The translations under genes and the position numbers were made by a program. Positions 19,277-32,500 of a stretch of 64,000 bases of DNA are shown here, one piece after another. Position 1 is the stretch's first letter. Each line of letters begins with the position of its first letter. The notes under the pieces are model-generated. The model had not been told where the DNA came from. It searched no databases and saw nothing but the letters and a program-made list of their open reading frames with translations. Source of the DNA: Chrysophaeum taylorii (Eukaryota; Sar; Pelagophyceae; Pelagomonadales; Pelagomonadaceae); the NCBI GenBank assembly GCA_029834535.1, contig JAQMWT010000675.1, forward strand, positions 279,169 to 343,168, written 5' to 3'.

Positions 19277-20497
19277 ATGACGCAGTGCTGGTTCGCGGTC
19301 GAAGTTGGCGGGCGGCCTCTCGGGCGTGTCCATGTCGAGCTCTTTGAGGAGGTGGTCCCGCGGACGTGCGAGAACTTTCGCGCGTTGTGCGCGGGGGAGG
19401 GCCTCCACTTGGAGGGGTCGCGGTTTCACCGCGTCGTGCGGGACTTGATGGTGCAGGGCGGGGACATCACGAATGGCGACGGAACGGGGGGCGAATCGAT
19501 CTACGGGGCGCGGTTCGCCGACGAGTCCTTCGCCCTCAAGCACGAGCCCTACTGCCTTTCGATGGCCAACTGTGGCCCGGACACGAACAATTCTCGGTTC
19601 TTCATAACCCTCCGGAAGTGCCCGCGCCTCGACGGTCGCCACGTCGTCTTCGGTACAGTCACCGATGGCCGCGAGGTCGTCGATGCCATCGGCAAGGTCG
19701 CGGTCGACAGGGCCGACCGCCCGTTGGTGGACGTCGTCATTGCGGCCTGCGGGGCCGAGCCGCGCGCGCCGGAGGCGTTGCTCGAACCGGTACGCGAGGA
19801 ACCGCCCGCGGAGGAGGCCGAGGAGAAGGAGGAGGAGGAGGAGGAGGAGGAGGTCCCGATGCCGACGGCGGGGACCCCGGAGGAGCGGTTGATGCGGCTG
19901 CGGCTCATGATGAACAAAGGCCGCAAGGCAAACTCCGCGGCGGTCGCCGAAGAAAAGGAGCGTCGCGCCAAAGAAAGACGGCGCGGCGTCGGCGCGCTCG
20001 AGCGCGACCGGGACCGCGCGACGCGCCACGCCGCCTGGAAGGCCGAGCTCGAGGTCCGCGGCGTCGCGGAGGACAAGACCTATCTCCTCCACACGGCTAC
20101 CGAGGCAGCGCGCGCTCGAGATCGAAAGCTAGCGGCCGACGACAGGAAAGCCGCGTTTGGCTGGGACGTCTTCAACGCCGACGCCCTCCGCAAGGCCTAC
20201 GATAAGCGGCTCGATGCCCTCCCGAGAGGGGGGAACAACGACGACTCCGACGAACCCCTCGCCTACGGCCAGGCTCCCCCCGCGAGATCAGAGGAGGCCC
20301 TAGACCGCATGGTCGAAGAGCTCGACTCGCGCGCCAAGCGCCGCGCCGCCTTCTCCCGCCGCCGACCCGACGTCTCCGAGGCCGACGTCGACTTCATTAA
20401 CGACCGCAACAAGCACTTCAACAAAAAAATCAAGCGCGCCTTCGACAAGTACACCACCGAGATTCGGCAAAATCTCGAACGAGGCACCGCCGTCTAG
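19277..20497 (+). CDS. Cyclophilin-SYF2 fusion (peptidyl-prolyl isomerase joined to NTC splicing factor)
   Basis: 406 residues in one exon. Residues 1-165 are a cyclophilin: FEEVVPRTCENFRALC, SRFHRVVRDLMVQGGDIT with the catalytic Arg, NTNNSRFFITL-type segment (PDTNNSRFFITL) and LDGRHVVFG. The Trp that contacts cyclosporin in CypA (EWLDGKH) is Arg here (PRLDGRH). A Glu-rich hinge (~180-195) follows. Residues ~200-406 are SYF2: a basic helical region, then the signature ending DRNKHFNKKIKRAFDKYT plus EIRQNLERGTAV, which is almost the canonical SYF2 C-terminus. SYF2 belongs to the Prp19/NTC-associated set of the active spliceosome, and several cyclophilins also sit there, so the fusion makes functional sense as a nuclear splicing factor. 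The next gene is CWC15, another NTC-associated protein. The frame is intact across the joint, which argues against an assembly artefact. Confidence 0.9.
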   Translation: MTQCWFAVEVGGRPLGRVHVELFEEVVPRTCENFRALCAGEGLHLEGSRFHRVVRDLMVQGGDITNGDGTGGESIYGARFADESFALKHEPYCLSMANCGPDTNNSRFFITLRKCPRLDGRHVVFGTVTDGREVVDAIGKVAVDRADRPLVDVVIAACGAEPRAPEALLEPVREEPPAEEAEEKEEEEEEEEVPMPTAGTPEERLMRLRLMMNKGRKANSAAVAEEKERRAKERRRGVGALERDRDRATRHAAWKAELEVRGVAEDKTYLLHTATEAARARDRKLAADDRKAAFGWDVFNADALRKAYDKRLDALPRGGNNDDSDEPLAYGQAPPARSEEALDRMVEELDSRAKRRAAFSRRRPDVSEADVDFINDRNKHFNKKIKRAFDKYTTEIRQNLERGTAV

Positions 20498-20620
20498 TAG
20501 GTAGGTAGGTTTTTTTTCCGTGTCCATCCCCCCGATTGGTGATTATAAAAGGACTTCTTATATAGTAGTTGTCTATTCAGAAAAACGGCGGGCACGTGAA
20601 TAGGTGATGAAGCTCGAGGC

Positions 20621-21333
20621 ATGACAACAGCTCACAGGCCAACATGGACAGCAGCGCGGCACGAAGCCGCGGAACACGGAAACTGGACCAGCGGCGGCGT
20701 GCGGTCGATGCAGATGCCGGCGCGGGATATGCCCTCGCATCTGACGATGAAATACCGGCGAGGCTCGCAGCTGCCGGCGGCGTTCGACAAGGAGGCTGCA
20801 AAGGGCGAAGCCGACGATCGCGAAGACGCTGCGCGGCTGCTGGTGTTGGGGGCGCCCGTGGCCAAGGTCGATCCCAAGCCACAGCTGCTACTAACGGCCG
20901 AACCCGTGGGCGCGGCCGCGTACGATGACGCGGACGAGAGCGACGAGAGCGAAATCGACGAAGAGAGCGACGACGAAGACGACGAAGTTGCCCTGCAGCT
21001 CGAGCTGGAGAAGATCAAGCGGGAGCGCGAAGAGGAGCGCGCGAAGAAGGAGGCTCAGGCCGCGGCCGATGCGAAGGCAGTCCGCGACGCTGAAGCGCTC
21101 GCGACAAATCCTCTCCTCAATCAACCAAACGGTGCCGTCAAGAGGAAATGGAACGACGACGTCGTCTTCCGCAATCAGGCAAGAGGTGTAAAGGAGCCCA
21201 AAAAGCAGTTCATCAACGACACCATCCGTAACGACTTCCACAAACGTGTGTTCCCTCTCTATCTATTTGTTCTTGCGTCTGAGACTGAGACCTCGTCGTC
21301 GCCGCAGGCTTTTTGGCTAAGTACGTGCACTAA
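20621..21333 (+). CDS. CWC15: Spliceosome-associated protein CWC15 (two exons)
   Basis: Starts with MTTAHRPTWTAARH, the canonical CWC15 N-terminus. A basic, low-complexity middle contains an acidic DESDESEIDEESDDEDDE block and a long charged helix. The conserved C-terminus KRKWNDDVVFRNQARGVKEP ... FINDTIRNDFHKR is followed in frame by a stop only after intronic sequence. I place a 62-bp intron at 21246-21307 (GTGTGT...CGCAG). Joining C (21245) to GC (21308) restores the family ending FHKRFLAKYVH and TAA at 21331-21333. CWC15 is a small, partly disordered component of the Prp19-associated complex in the catalytic spliceosome. The intron placement is inferred from the conserved ending; it is one of the clearest splice predictions in the window. 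Confidence 0.92.
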
Positions 21334-23556
<2,223 letters not shown>

Positions 23557-24701
23557 GTTCTTTTCTTCTTATAAGTAGTTGCTAGTTGCGATTTGCGTTG
23601 CGAGCCCCCCCTTCCTTTGGATATACTATTTTATCGTTCTATTGCATGCGATTCTCCAATAAAAAGTCCATGATAAAAAATGAACTGAATGAACAACCTG
23701 CGTGCTTGTTGTTGCTAAAAAGTAAGGATGTGGCTGTGCATGCAGCGAGATTTCCTTTTTGAGATTTCTTTTTTGTATTATAATTTGCCCGCCTTGGTTC
23801 GTTGGTTACCCCAAGTGGCGGCCGCGATCATACACGCGCGTCAGTGTTGGGAGGACGCCCTATGTGTTTTTTTTTTTTACTTATAGCTTTTTTGCGTGTG
23901 GTGGTGTTACTTACTTCTTAGCTATAGTAGACGTGGTTGTGCTTGAGCATCCGTCGTCAAGCGAGCCGATGCTGGCCTCGAGCCCAAGGTCTTGCGAGGA
24001 GGCTGCTGTGCGCGCGTTGAAGGGCCAAAACGACGACGACGTCGTGATATCCTGGTGCGTGTCGATCATCGTGGCGCCTCGACAGGGCGCAATCTTCTCC
24101 ACAGGCTTCCGCGCGAACCACTGCCCACTCGACCCTACGACACCCGACACGTAACATGCTCTAATCGCCGACCGACCGACCGACCGACCGACCGACCACC
24201 CCAGGGAGGTGGTAATCGAGAAGCTCGGGGAGGTTCTGCTTAAGTGCCCTCTGTACGCGCGCGCCGCCATCTTTCGTGCAGCAGCCAGCGTTAATGAGCA
24301 CGCGCCCAGACAAATGTCTGTGTTCGGCGCGCGGGGTCAGAAGTCCAGGGAGAGTGCCCGGAGGATGCGAGAGTATTTGAATTGCGTGTAGCTTTGGCTC
24401 CCCGCAGGACCACCACCACCCGCTTGAGCGCTGGCGTTGGGGTTGTTGCCACGTGGTCCCCCCTTTTTCGGGCATAGTGTGCAAAGGTCACGCGGGGTTG
24501 CGCGGAGTCACCTCTACCTTCACGGGCAGCCAGCCCAAGAGGTCCCCCTTCGGAGGGGCCCAAAACGACGACGACGACCCCTCAAAAAAAAACGCAGAAA
24601 CAACCCCCGGGTTTAGGGTCGAATATTCGGTAGGAGTACTTGGCATTCTTCTTCTTCGGAGAACGCGCGGTCAGAATTTGTTGTGTTCGGGAACCAGAAA
24701 G
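23557..24701. other. Intergenic, 3' of KARI and 5' of the F420-reductase-like gene
   Basis: A likely KARI polyadenylation signal CCAATAAAAAGTCC is at ~23656. (GACC)n runs at ~24168-24195. No gene is supported; the reading frames in this stretch have no protein-like composition. A telobox-like GGGTTTAGGGT occurs at 24609-24619, about 90 bp upstream of the next start. Confidence 0.6.
24609..24619 (+). promoter_or_regulatory. Telobox-like GGGTTTAGGGT upstream of the F420-reductase-like gene
   Basis: Same core as at 19258-19269. It lies 83 bp before the ATG at 24702. A role as a promoter element is inference from its repeated placement near starts. Confidence 0.35.
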
Positions 24702-25379
24702 ATGATGTCCGTCGCGATCATCGGGAGCGGGCAGGTGGGCTGTGCTGTCGCGACAAACCTCGTCAAGTCGTCCAAGTTTGATGTGATTTTCGGGTCCCGC
24801 GACCCAAAAAAAACCTCCGAGAAGATCCCGCAGTTTACTGTCACCTCGACCAAGGATGCCATAAAGTCCGCCGTCGCGGTCGTCCTCGCCGTGCCGGGGC
24901 CGCCCGACGAGGAAGGCATCAAGAAGATCGCCGCCGACCTGGGGGACTGCACGGGAAAGGTGATATTGGACGCGACGAACCCCCTCACGCCGTTTCCGGC
25001 TTTGGCTATTCGCTGGGGCCACGAGAAGTCTGGCGGCGAAATTCTCGCTCAAGCGCTCCCGACGGCGGCCGTCTACAAGGCCTTCAACACCGTCGGTGCC
25101 GAGCACATCGCGCACCCCGAAGGAGCCGCGTCGGGGGTTAGCGTTCAGGAAGACATGCTCGTGGCAGGCGACGAGACGCCCGACAAACGCGACCTCGCGA
25201 TGGCTGTCGTCAAGGCTGCCGGCTTCCGGCCCCATTTCGTGGGACCCATTCGATACGCCAGGAATCTCGAAGCCATCGCTGAGTTGTGGATCCACCTCAG
25301 CGCCGGCATCATCGGCGAATCCAACGAAGACTGGGGCCGCGGCTTCAATTTCGGCATCATCGGTCACATCAACGAGTAG
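24702..25379 (+). CDS. F420-dependent NADP reductase-like Rossmann protein
   Basis: 225 residues from the ATG at 24702 (an adjacent ATG is at 24705). N-terminal dinucleotide-binding fold MSVAIIGSGQVGCAVATNLV with GxGxxG, then FGSRDPKK (an R after the second strand suggests NADP preference), VVLAVPGPPDEE, VILDATNPLTP, AVYKAFNTVGAEH and MLVAGDETPDKRD. These are typical of the NADP-oxidoreductase (F420-like) family, which in eukaryotes and many bacteria works without F420 (STEAP/Fno-like fold). The C-terminal helical part (RNLEAIAELWIHLS) completes the domain. The substrate is unknown. The frame extends upstream to 24453, but that part has no family similarity and I treat it as 5' leader. Confidence 0.85.
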   Translation: MMSVAIIGSGQVGCAVATNLVKSSKFDVIFGSRDPKKTSEKIPQFTVTSTKDAIKSAVAVVLAVPGPPDEEGIKKIAADLGDCTGKVILDATNPLTPFPALAIRWGHEKSGGEILAQALPTAAVYKAFNTVGAEHIAHPEGAASGVSVQEDMLVAGDETPDKRDLAMAVVKAAGFRPHFVGPIRYARNLEAIAELWIHLSAGIIGESNEDWGRGFNFGIIGHINE

Positions 25380-25850
25380 AAGCCGGACGAATCTGCCTAG
25401 TGCTCGTCGTCGTTGCTCGATCACTTTCCGAAGTGCAGTCGCGGGGTCTTCTTCTATCTGCGGGTTTGTAGGGACGATCGATCGCTGATGTGTGGGTGTA
25501 TGACGGCGACTCGAACGCGTAGGAAGACCCCCTGGGGCCGCCGCTCTCGGTGTCGGCATCATCGGGACTGGTCATCATCATGAATCAACGAGAAGAAGCC
25601 GCCTAGAGTCGCTGTGGCACGCCGGTTTTTCTTTGAGTATCCTCTATCATTATTATCCGAAGTAATGGTAAGAAGTGGAGGCTTTTTCTTCTGTGAGTGA
25701 GTGCTCGCTGCACGGTGTGACGGCGTTGCTGGGGGAAATGAAATCAACGCCGCTGCTCGTGGCGAGTCGTCGACGCGCGACAGTCGCGTTTTTCAATAGA
25801 TGAATGGGCAGTAGTTTTTTTGTCTTGCGGGTGTACACGATGTAAATGTG
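25380..25850. other. Convergent 3' intergenic region
   Basis: Nothing recognisable. It holds the 3' UTRs of the F420-reductase-like gene (plus) and of the HSF-type gene (minus). Confidence 0.5.
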
Positions 25851-27765
25851 CTAGTTCTCACACTCGCGAGCGAACCACGAGTCACACATCTTGAAGGGCC
25901 TGTCCCTGAGGTCGCCCGCGTTTTCCTCCTCTTCCTCCTCCGAGCCCATGAGCAAGTGCTGGAGCGTCGTGATCTCGTCAATCGAGAACGCGTCCGCAGC
26001 GTCGCGGCTCACGTTCTCCCACACCTCGACGTCGTCCACCAGCGAAGTCTGCGCGGCCGGCGGCGATGCCGTCTTCTTGCCACGGCTCCTCTTGCGGCGT
26101 TTCCGAGGTACGTATAGTGCGTCCTCTTCGTCGGAGGGAATCGGGGCAGGCAACGGCAGTAGCAAGTCGGGCAGCTGCATGTTTGCACCCAAGACGTGAA
26201 ACACCACATCGGTTGTGCGGCGAGGGCACTCGCACGGCGGACGGACGTCGTGCTTGTTGCACCGCTTCCAGGCCCGCTCGTCGTTCTGTGGTCGAAACGT
26301 CAGCATCACCTGCTGCAACTCCTTGGGGATAAAGCTGTCCTTTGAGAGGGAGAGCTTGGGCGTATCGTCGCGGCCCAACGTAATCAAGTACTCCCTGGGC
26401 GGCGAGGGAGGCGCGATGGTCGGCGACGACGACGGCTGCGCGACGGCGTCAGCCTCCTCCGAGGTAACCCAGCACTCTGCTGGTGGCGAGACTTCGAGTG
26501 GCATCGCCGTCGAGGGCGCGGAGTTGGTCGACGGCACGTGTAACCTTCGCCGCACGACATAAATTGTCGCTTGCCTCGGTGTATTTTGGTAGCCGCCTGT
26601 CACCACGCTCAGAGATTGCCCGTCGTCGAGGTTCACGACCGGACGCGGCTTGTTGCTGTTCGACGCGTCGCAACGACCACGACGCGGCTGGTCGACTTCC
26701 GGTTGTACGGCCGGCATGAGGAATGTTGGTCGGTCGTCCTGGACGTCTACGAAGAGTCGTCTCGTGGCCGTGACAGGATTTTCGGGGTGTAGCCGCGGGC
26801 GAGCGGCGGCGACAACGGGAGACACGACGCGGAACGGTTGTCGAGGAGTAGCAACAGCTGTAGAAGCAACAACAGGTGAGAGAGGTCGCCGACCACCAGC
26901 AGCAACTGTGGCGTGTGGCCGAGCAGGAGCGGGGACAATAACAACAGCCGAGATCAGAGGTCGAGCAGCGACAGGCGCAACCGCTGGGACGGGTGGTCGA
27001 GCAGCGGTCGGGCCGACGGGCGTCGACGACGATCGAGCCGTAGGGGTCACAACTGGGAGCAGCGGTTGAGCACCGGCGGGTGGGTATGGTGGTCGAAGAG
27101 CCGGTGTAGCGGGTGGAATAGATGGTCCAGCAGCAGGACCTGGAGCCGCAGCAGATGCGTCATCAGATGGCGACTCATCCTTCTCGACATCACCGACGCG
27201 ATTTAACTCGACGACGCGGTCTATCATGACTTCCTCCTCTTGCCACTTACGGCGCTTGGAGGGCGTGATTGGACGAAGCTTGAGCAGGTCCTCGTAGCTA
27301 CCCATGGCATCGCCCTTGACCTTGATGTACCGCGAGTTCTTCGGGCCCGAGGCCTTGTCCTGCTTGTTGAATCCGAACTGCGGGGCCGCCGGTGGTGACT
27401 CGCGCAAAATACATGCTTACGTTGTTGAGCTGCCTCTGGAAGGAGGTGTACTGACCGCTGCGGAAGTAGCTCGAGAGCTTTTGCTGCGAGGAGCTTTGTC
27501 ACACAAGAGTCGTTCACAAGGAACCAACCTCGAGAAGCTTGGGGTCGGTGATGACGATGTCGCCGTCGTCCCACTTGATCAAGTCTGGTTCGTTCTGCGG
27601 ACATCGTGATTGAGCCAACAACGGACAACGCACCTTGAACAGCGAGACGAGCTTTGTCGTAAACGGAATCGTCTTGGGCTTGCGCGCACGCCGGCGGTGC
27701 CGTTTCTTCTCAAGCGAGTCTTCGGCAACTTCCGCCTTGCGGTGAGCGTCTGATGTGCCGCTCAT
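25851..27765 (-). CDS. Heat-shock-factor-type (HSF) transcription factor, three exons
   Basis: Exon 1 (27765-27529) carries the start of an HSF DNA-binding domain (IPFTTKLVSLF ... DLIKWDDGDIVITDPKLLE). Intron 1 is 45 bp, 27484-27528 (GTTGGT...CGCAG). Exon 2 (27483-27421) encodes QKLSSYFRSGQYTSFQRQLN, the recognition-helix signature YF-x-SFxRQLN. Intron 2 is 43 bp, 27378-27420 (GTAAGC...CGCAG). Exon 3 resumes FGFNKQDK, the conserved GF-x-K. With both introns removed the domain is continuous in one frame. The rest (~500 residues) is a Pro/Ala/Val-rich, probably disordered region, then a short Cys-bearing segment (CNKHDVRPPCECPRR), a basic stretch RKRRKRSRGKK (nuclear localisation) and an acidic tail. 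No clear heptad-repeat trimerisation domain is visible, unlike classical HSF1. HSF-type factors are greatly expanded in stramenopiles; the target genes are unknown. Confidence 0.82.
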
Positions 27766-29021
27766 CACGTCGCGTTTTCTTTCTGGGAGATGCCAACAAG
27801 CCGTGTGTCCTCCTGCAAGCCACTAGGCGCTCGAGTCAGGAAGCGCGACGTCAACGCGCTTCTTGTGACGCGATTGACCTCTTCTTCTTCTCGGGCGCCG
27901 AAGGTCCAATTAAAAAAGTGCTAAAACTGCAACTGTGTACCAGTATTAACAAACGTCTGCGTCAGACTTTTGGTCGTAGGACTTTCGTTAACTTCTTTGA
28001 CACATAGTAATCGATTACGCGCGACAGAATGTATGTCAGGCTACAATGGGGCCACATGAAATATTTTGTATCGGGTTCGTCTCCTAACACTTCCAGGGTA
28101 ATAATAATAATCCTCATAGCAAGAGTTCTTCTTGGTAGAGGAGGGACAAGGTCGAGTGAGACGCGCTATCCATCTCCAGAGCTGGCACCTTCGTGGTTGG
28201 TTCCCCAGGGACAAAGGGCCGCGCGTCGTGCCGACCAGCATGTTTGACGCCGAAAATCGCCTCTTGTCGGAACAAAGCGTGCCTCGGCTGCAGTTTGTTT
28301 GTTTCTCGGCTTCGTTCATCACATTTAATAGCCATGATCCCCCACATCATACGTACTAACCACTAGCTTGGAGGAAGGTCACATACTACTAATTGAGAGT
28401 ACGAACAACTCATAAACAACCGGCCTTTTGCTGACTTGTGTGCACATATTGTCTGCCATCATAATCTATAGATCGGGCAGTCGAGGCCGCGCGGTGTGTG
28501 GAACAGGCCACAACGTATGATTTTAATTTGTCGTCGGCACAGCCTGCCATCTACTGGCATACCGAAGAAGAGTGCAAATTAAACTTAAAAAAGTATATTG
28601 ATATTCAGCCACGCACGTGTATGGTGTCGGGCGTGATGCCGGATGTCTTGGGTGACGCGAAGATCACGAGTACTACTACGAGAAAACGGAAAACGGAGAA
28701 ACTTTAACGACGATCCCCCACCGCACTGCAGAACTACCTTCGATATTTTGCCGAGATGAGAGCAAGTGACATCTTCTCGGGAGTGACATCCCGTCGTCAA
28801 AACCCCAGAATTTTTTCCGCAAACGACAACAAACGTCTCCTATAAATTCGCCGAAAAAAGGTCGGTAGTGATGTTGCATTTTCCTGATATGGCACCACCA
28901 CCACCACCACCGCGCAGGCACGTTGCAGCGAGGATCGTCGCACTAGCCGCACACCGTGTGCTAACGTATACGCGCATCGCGCGGGTCGAGTGATAGGCGG
29001 GTACGTGACACGGACGTTTCT
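27766..29021. other. Intergenic, ~1.25 kb
   Basis: AT-richer, no gene supported. Contains a short (CAC)n run at ~28893-28912. Reading frames here (for example 28498-28707) have no recognisable protein features. Confidence 0.5.
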
Positions 29022-29553
29022 TCATTCCTGCGAAATGACGATTTCGGCGTCAATATCGTCGTCGCAGGCTGTCAGGAATGACGTAGCTCGAGGTTCGCTC
29101 TCGCGGACAACACTTTCGCGTGGGCCGCGTCTCCCGCCGCGTCTCTCGCTGCGACGCTCGCTGCGTCGCTCGCTGATAGTGTCGCGCCGATCACTGCGTC
29201 GCTCAAAGAAGAAGCTGTCACGCCTTCGCTGCGCGTCACTGAAGGTGTCGCGCCGCTCGCCGCTGCGCTGGCTGCGGAGTTCGCTGAGCTCACTCCGTCG
29301 TTCGCTGAAGCTACGTCGTTCGCCGAAGCTACGTCGCTCGCTGAAGCGCTCGCTGCGCTCGACGCTACGCAGTTCGCTGAGTCGCTCGCTGCGTCGCTCG
29401 CTGTCGCTCAGAACGACGAGGGCGCTGTGCTCCCGCATCACCAACGACGTGTTTATGGGATCGTCGCCGCTCACGCTGGCGTCGTGAAGCTTCCGTAGCG
29501 TCCTCTTCGAATGGAGCGATTCTCCGCGCAAGAGGAACGCTGCAACGTCACGC
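29022..29553 (-). repeat. Ser-Glu-Arg-Arg low-complexity region, possible alternative last exon of the receptor gene
   Basis: Degenerate repeats of TCGCTG/CGCTCG units (29100-29410). On the minus strand the open frame reads SERRSERRS-type repeats; the plus strand is also open with Leu-Arg-Ser repeats. A good splice acceptor (pyrimidine tract then CACACACAG) lies at 29554-29562 on the minus strand, so the receptor gene may splice into this frame and end at 29022 rather than at 29548. The matching donor (perhaps GTGGCG at 29665) is weak, so this is left open. Confidence 0.45.
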
Positions 29554-32500
29554 CTGTGTGTGAGAAAGAAGCAAATTAGTGCCGAGTTCATCATCATCGC
29601 TCGCTCGCTCGCTCGCTCGCACAGAGTCATCAATCACATATTCGTCGACACTGCTGTCGCGCCACTGCAAGTGGTGGCTTTGGCGATCGTCGCTCGGGAG
29701 CGATGGCTGGCGAGTGTGCGCGAGTTGCGTCATCAAGTCAATGAAATCCGCCGTTTCTTCCGGCGGTGAGGCCAACATAAAGTAAAGGATGGTAGAGAGG
29801 TGCTCCTCGACCTGCGATCGAATAAAACTGATGTTGCGCGGTAGACCGACCAACCAACCAACCAACCAACCAACCAACCAATCACCCGTAAGTAAACAAC
29901 TCGTACGACGCGGCGCGAGACGATGAGATCGGCGAGGAAGTGCGCGTGTTCGCCAGACTCGATTTTGCGGTGAGCCTCGCGCGTGGATTTTTGCAGGCGG
30001 ATCAAGACGCCATAGAAGAGCTCGCGCTCGTCGAAGGTCATCTCGTAGGCAACGATGTTGAGAATGCCAGGATTCTGGCGCACGATCTCTCGCCAGAACT
30101 GAGACCGGTCGTCGAAGGAAAGTGGTCCGATGGCCGAGTCGTTGCTGACGTACTGCTGGATGTTTTTTGCCGCGGACACGGCCATGGCAAAGTCGTCGGC
30201 GGTGCGATTCTGGTCGAAGAGCCAGTCGTGCATCGGACCGGCGGCGAGCGCCCGAATCATGTCGTTGACGACGCGCGAAGCGCGATCGAAGAGCGCGAAC
30301 TCGGGGAGGTGCGACATCGATTGTTCCATGGGACCCGTCACCGAGGGTTGGATGCACTCGAGGTATTCGGCAAGCTTGGTCGCGTTGAGCGCGTCGACCG
30401 AGACGCCGATGTTTTGCAGCAAGGTGAGATAATACTCGGGAATGAGATCGGGGTTGGTCGGCGGCGGGAGTTTGCGCTTGACGGCGACGAGCTGCGTGAC
30501 GAGGTCTGAGGACGTGAGGAAACGGTGGCGAGCGAGTGCTTGCAAGAAGTCCTCCAAACCCATGCTGGCGCGTCCCACGCCGTCGTTCGAAGGTCTCAGG
30601 GGCTGCCACTTGCGAGCGTGCATCCTGACGATGACGGCGGCGGGAAGGCGCTTGACGTTGAGCTTGCGTGCCTCGAAGTTTCGCCTGAGTGCCTCGTAGA
30701 CGTCCATCTTGTGGAACAGGACGCGAACGAGCCCTTTGAATCGAGAGTGGGCGATGCCGACGTCGATGCACGCCATGTACAGGCTTACGACGGTGAAGAT
30801 CGAAAGTCCGAGGACAAAGGCGACCGCCCATACCCTGCGATATTTCTTGTGCTCGAGCGCGTGGAGCGAAAGGGCGAACGCGAGACAAAAGCCGCTCCCG
30901 AGTCCCTCGAGCAAGTTCAAGCGGCTATTTTTGAACGGGGCGTACATCCACTGCAGCGTCGTCATCACGGCCATGATCAGGCTGATCCAAGCGAGCTGGA
31001 TGTCGGCGTGTTCGAGGAGCGCGCTTGCCGCACAGATCGCGATAAAACGATAGGACAAGACGATCTTCCAGGTGAAGTAAGGGCTCCGGAAGTCCCTCAC
31101 CGCGAACCCAAATCGCTCCTGGAAATTAGGTTGATGCACGCCGACGTGCCTCCGCATCTCGCGCCACACCGCGACGTAGACGAAGTGGGGCACGCCAAAC
31201 ACGATGATTACCTGGCGACAGACAGACAGACAGACACGGACAGACAGATATGCGTGATGAGGGTAGCGCGAGGGAAGTTTTGACGACGCGAGGAGAGAGA
31301 GAGACAAAAATTTTTTTGGTTTTCTTCCTTACCGTGGCCAACGCCGCGAGAATTTGGAGCGTGAGGTGGCGTCGCTGCCCGCATCGGATGTTGATGTCGT
31401 AGATCATGTATCGACGGCCGTCGGCGAAGGCCTTGCATCGCATCGCCTCGAAGCAGTTGATCGTGACCGTCGGATAGGTGAGCTCGACGAGCGAAAAGGC
31501 GCTCGAGACCGCCCGCGAGACGCGCGGCGACGAGTACGCGAGTCGAATCCGACGCCAGAGGAGCCGCGTCCAGGGGTCGCGCGTGCTCCCGCTGCTGCGT
31601 CGCCGGTTTTTTTTGTTGTTGCGAAAATATTTTCGCTTCGTCGCTGGTACCGCGATCGCGATCTGATAGGTCCAGACGATCGCGAGCACGAAAAAGCCGA
31701 GCAACGCGAGCGCGAGCTGGAGGAGAAAACCCTCGAAGGGTCCCCAGCGCAGCACGCAGTTGGGCGAGACGACGTCGACGTCAAACAACAGCAATTGGAA
31801 GATGGGATCGATGACGTCGAGGACCGACGGGAAATGAATACTCCCCGCGCCGGCCGTGATGATCGCGACGACTTGGATGTTGTCGAGAAAGATGGTCATG
31901 GGTACGGACCGCTGCACGATGACGCCGTTGACGAAGAACCAGAAGACGAGGACGCAAGAGGCCGCGATCACCAACGCGGTGATGCGCACCACCCGCCGGC
32001 GTGGACATTCGATTGGCGTCGGGTACCCCGAAATCTCAAAGTAGTCGCGTCGGAGGTACGAACAGCCGTGTTTCTTGAGGCCTTGGTGGCACGCGTACTC
32101 GGACTTGCACAAGTTGCCCGCGTCGCACTCGTAAAATTCGTCTGGTGCGCTTTCAAACCCCCAGTACCCGGCTTGGTTAATCGGCGGATTCGTCGACCCC
32201 GCGCAGTCGGCACCCGCCGGGCCTGCGAGCATCATATCTCTCATCATATCTCTCATCGCGCTTTTACAAAAAAACACGCCAAAAAAGACGCTGGCGTTAA
32301 AAACAGGGCTTGCACGACTTTCCTCTGATGCCCCAATATTGCGGCGTCTCTGTCTTTGCATCGAGAGTTTTGTTGGAATCGCTCGAGTAAAAGCCCGAGA
32401 TGCAGGCGCACATCTCGATCGCCGCCGCCGTCGCCGCGACGTCGGCTCCCTCGTTCGCCGGATCTTGGAGGAAGTTCGACTCGGCTTGCGTCCTGTCCGT

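Noticed and set aside
24453-24701. N-terminal extension of the F420-reductase-like protein
   Set aside because: The extension contains no family similarity and the Rossmann fold begins exactly at the ATG pair 24702/24705.
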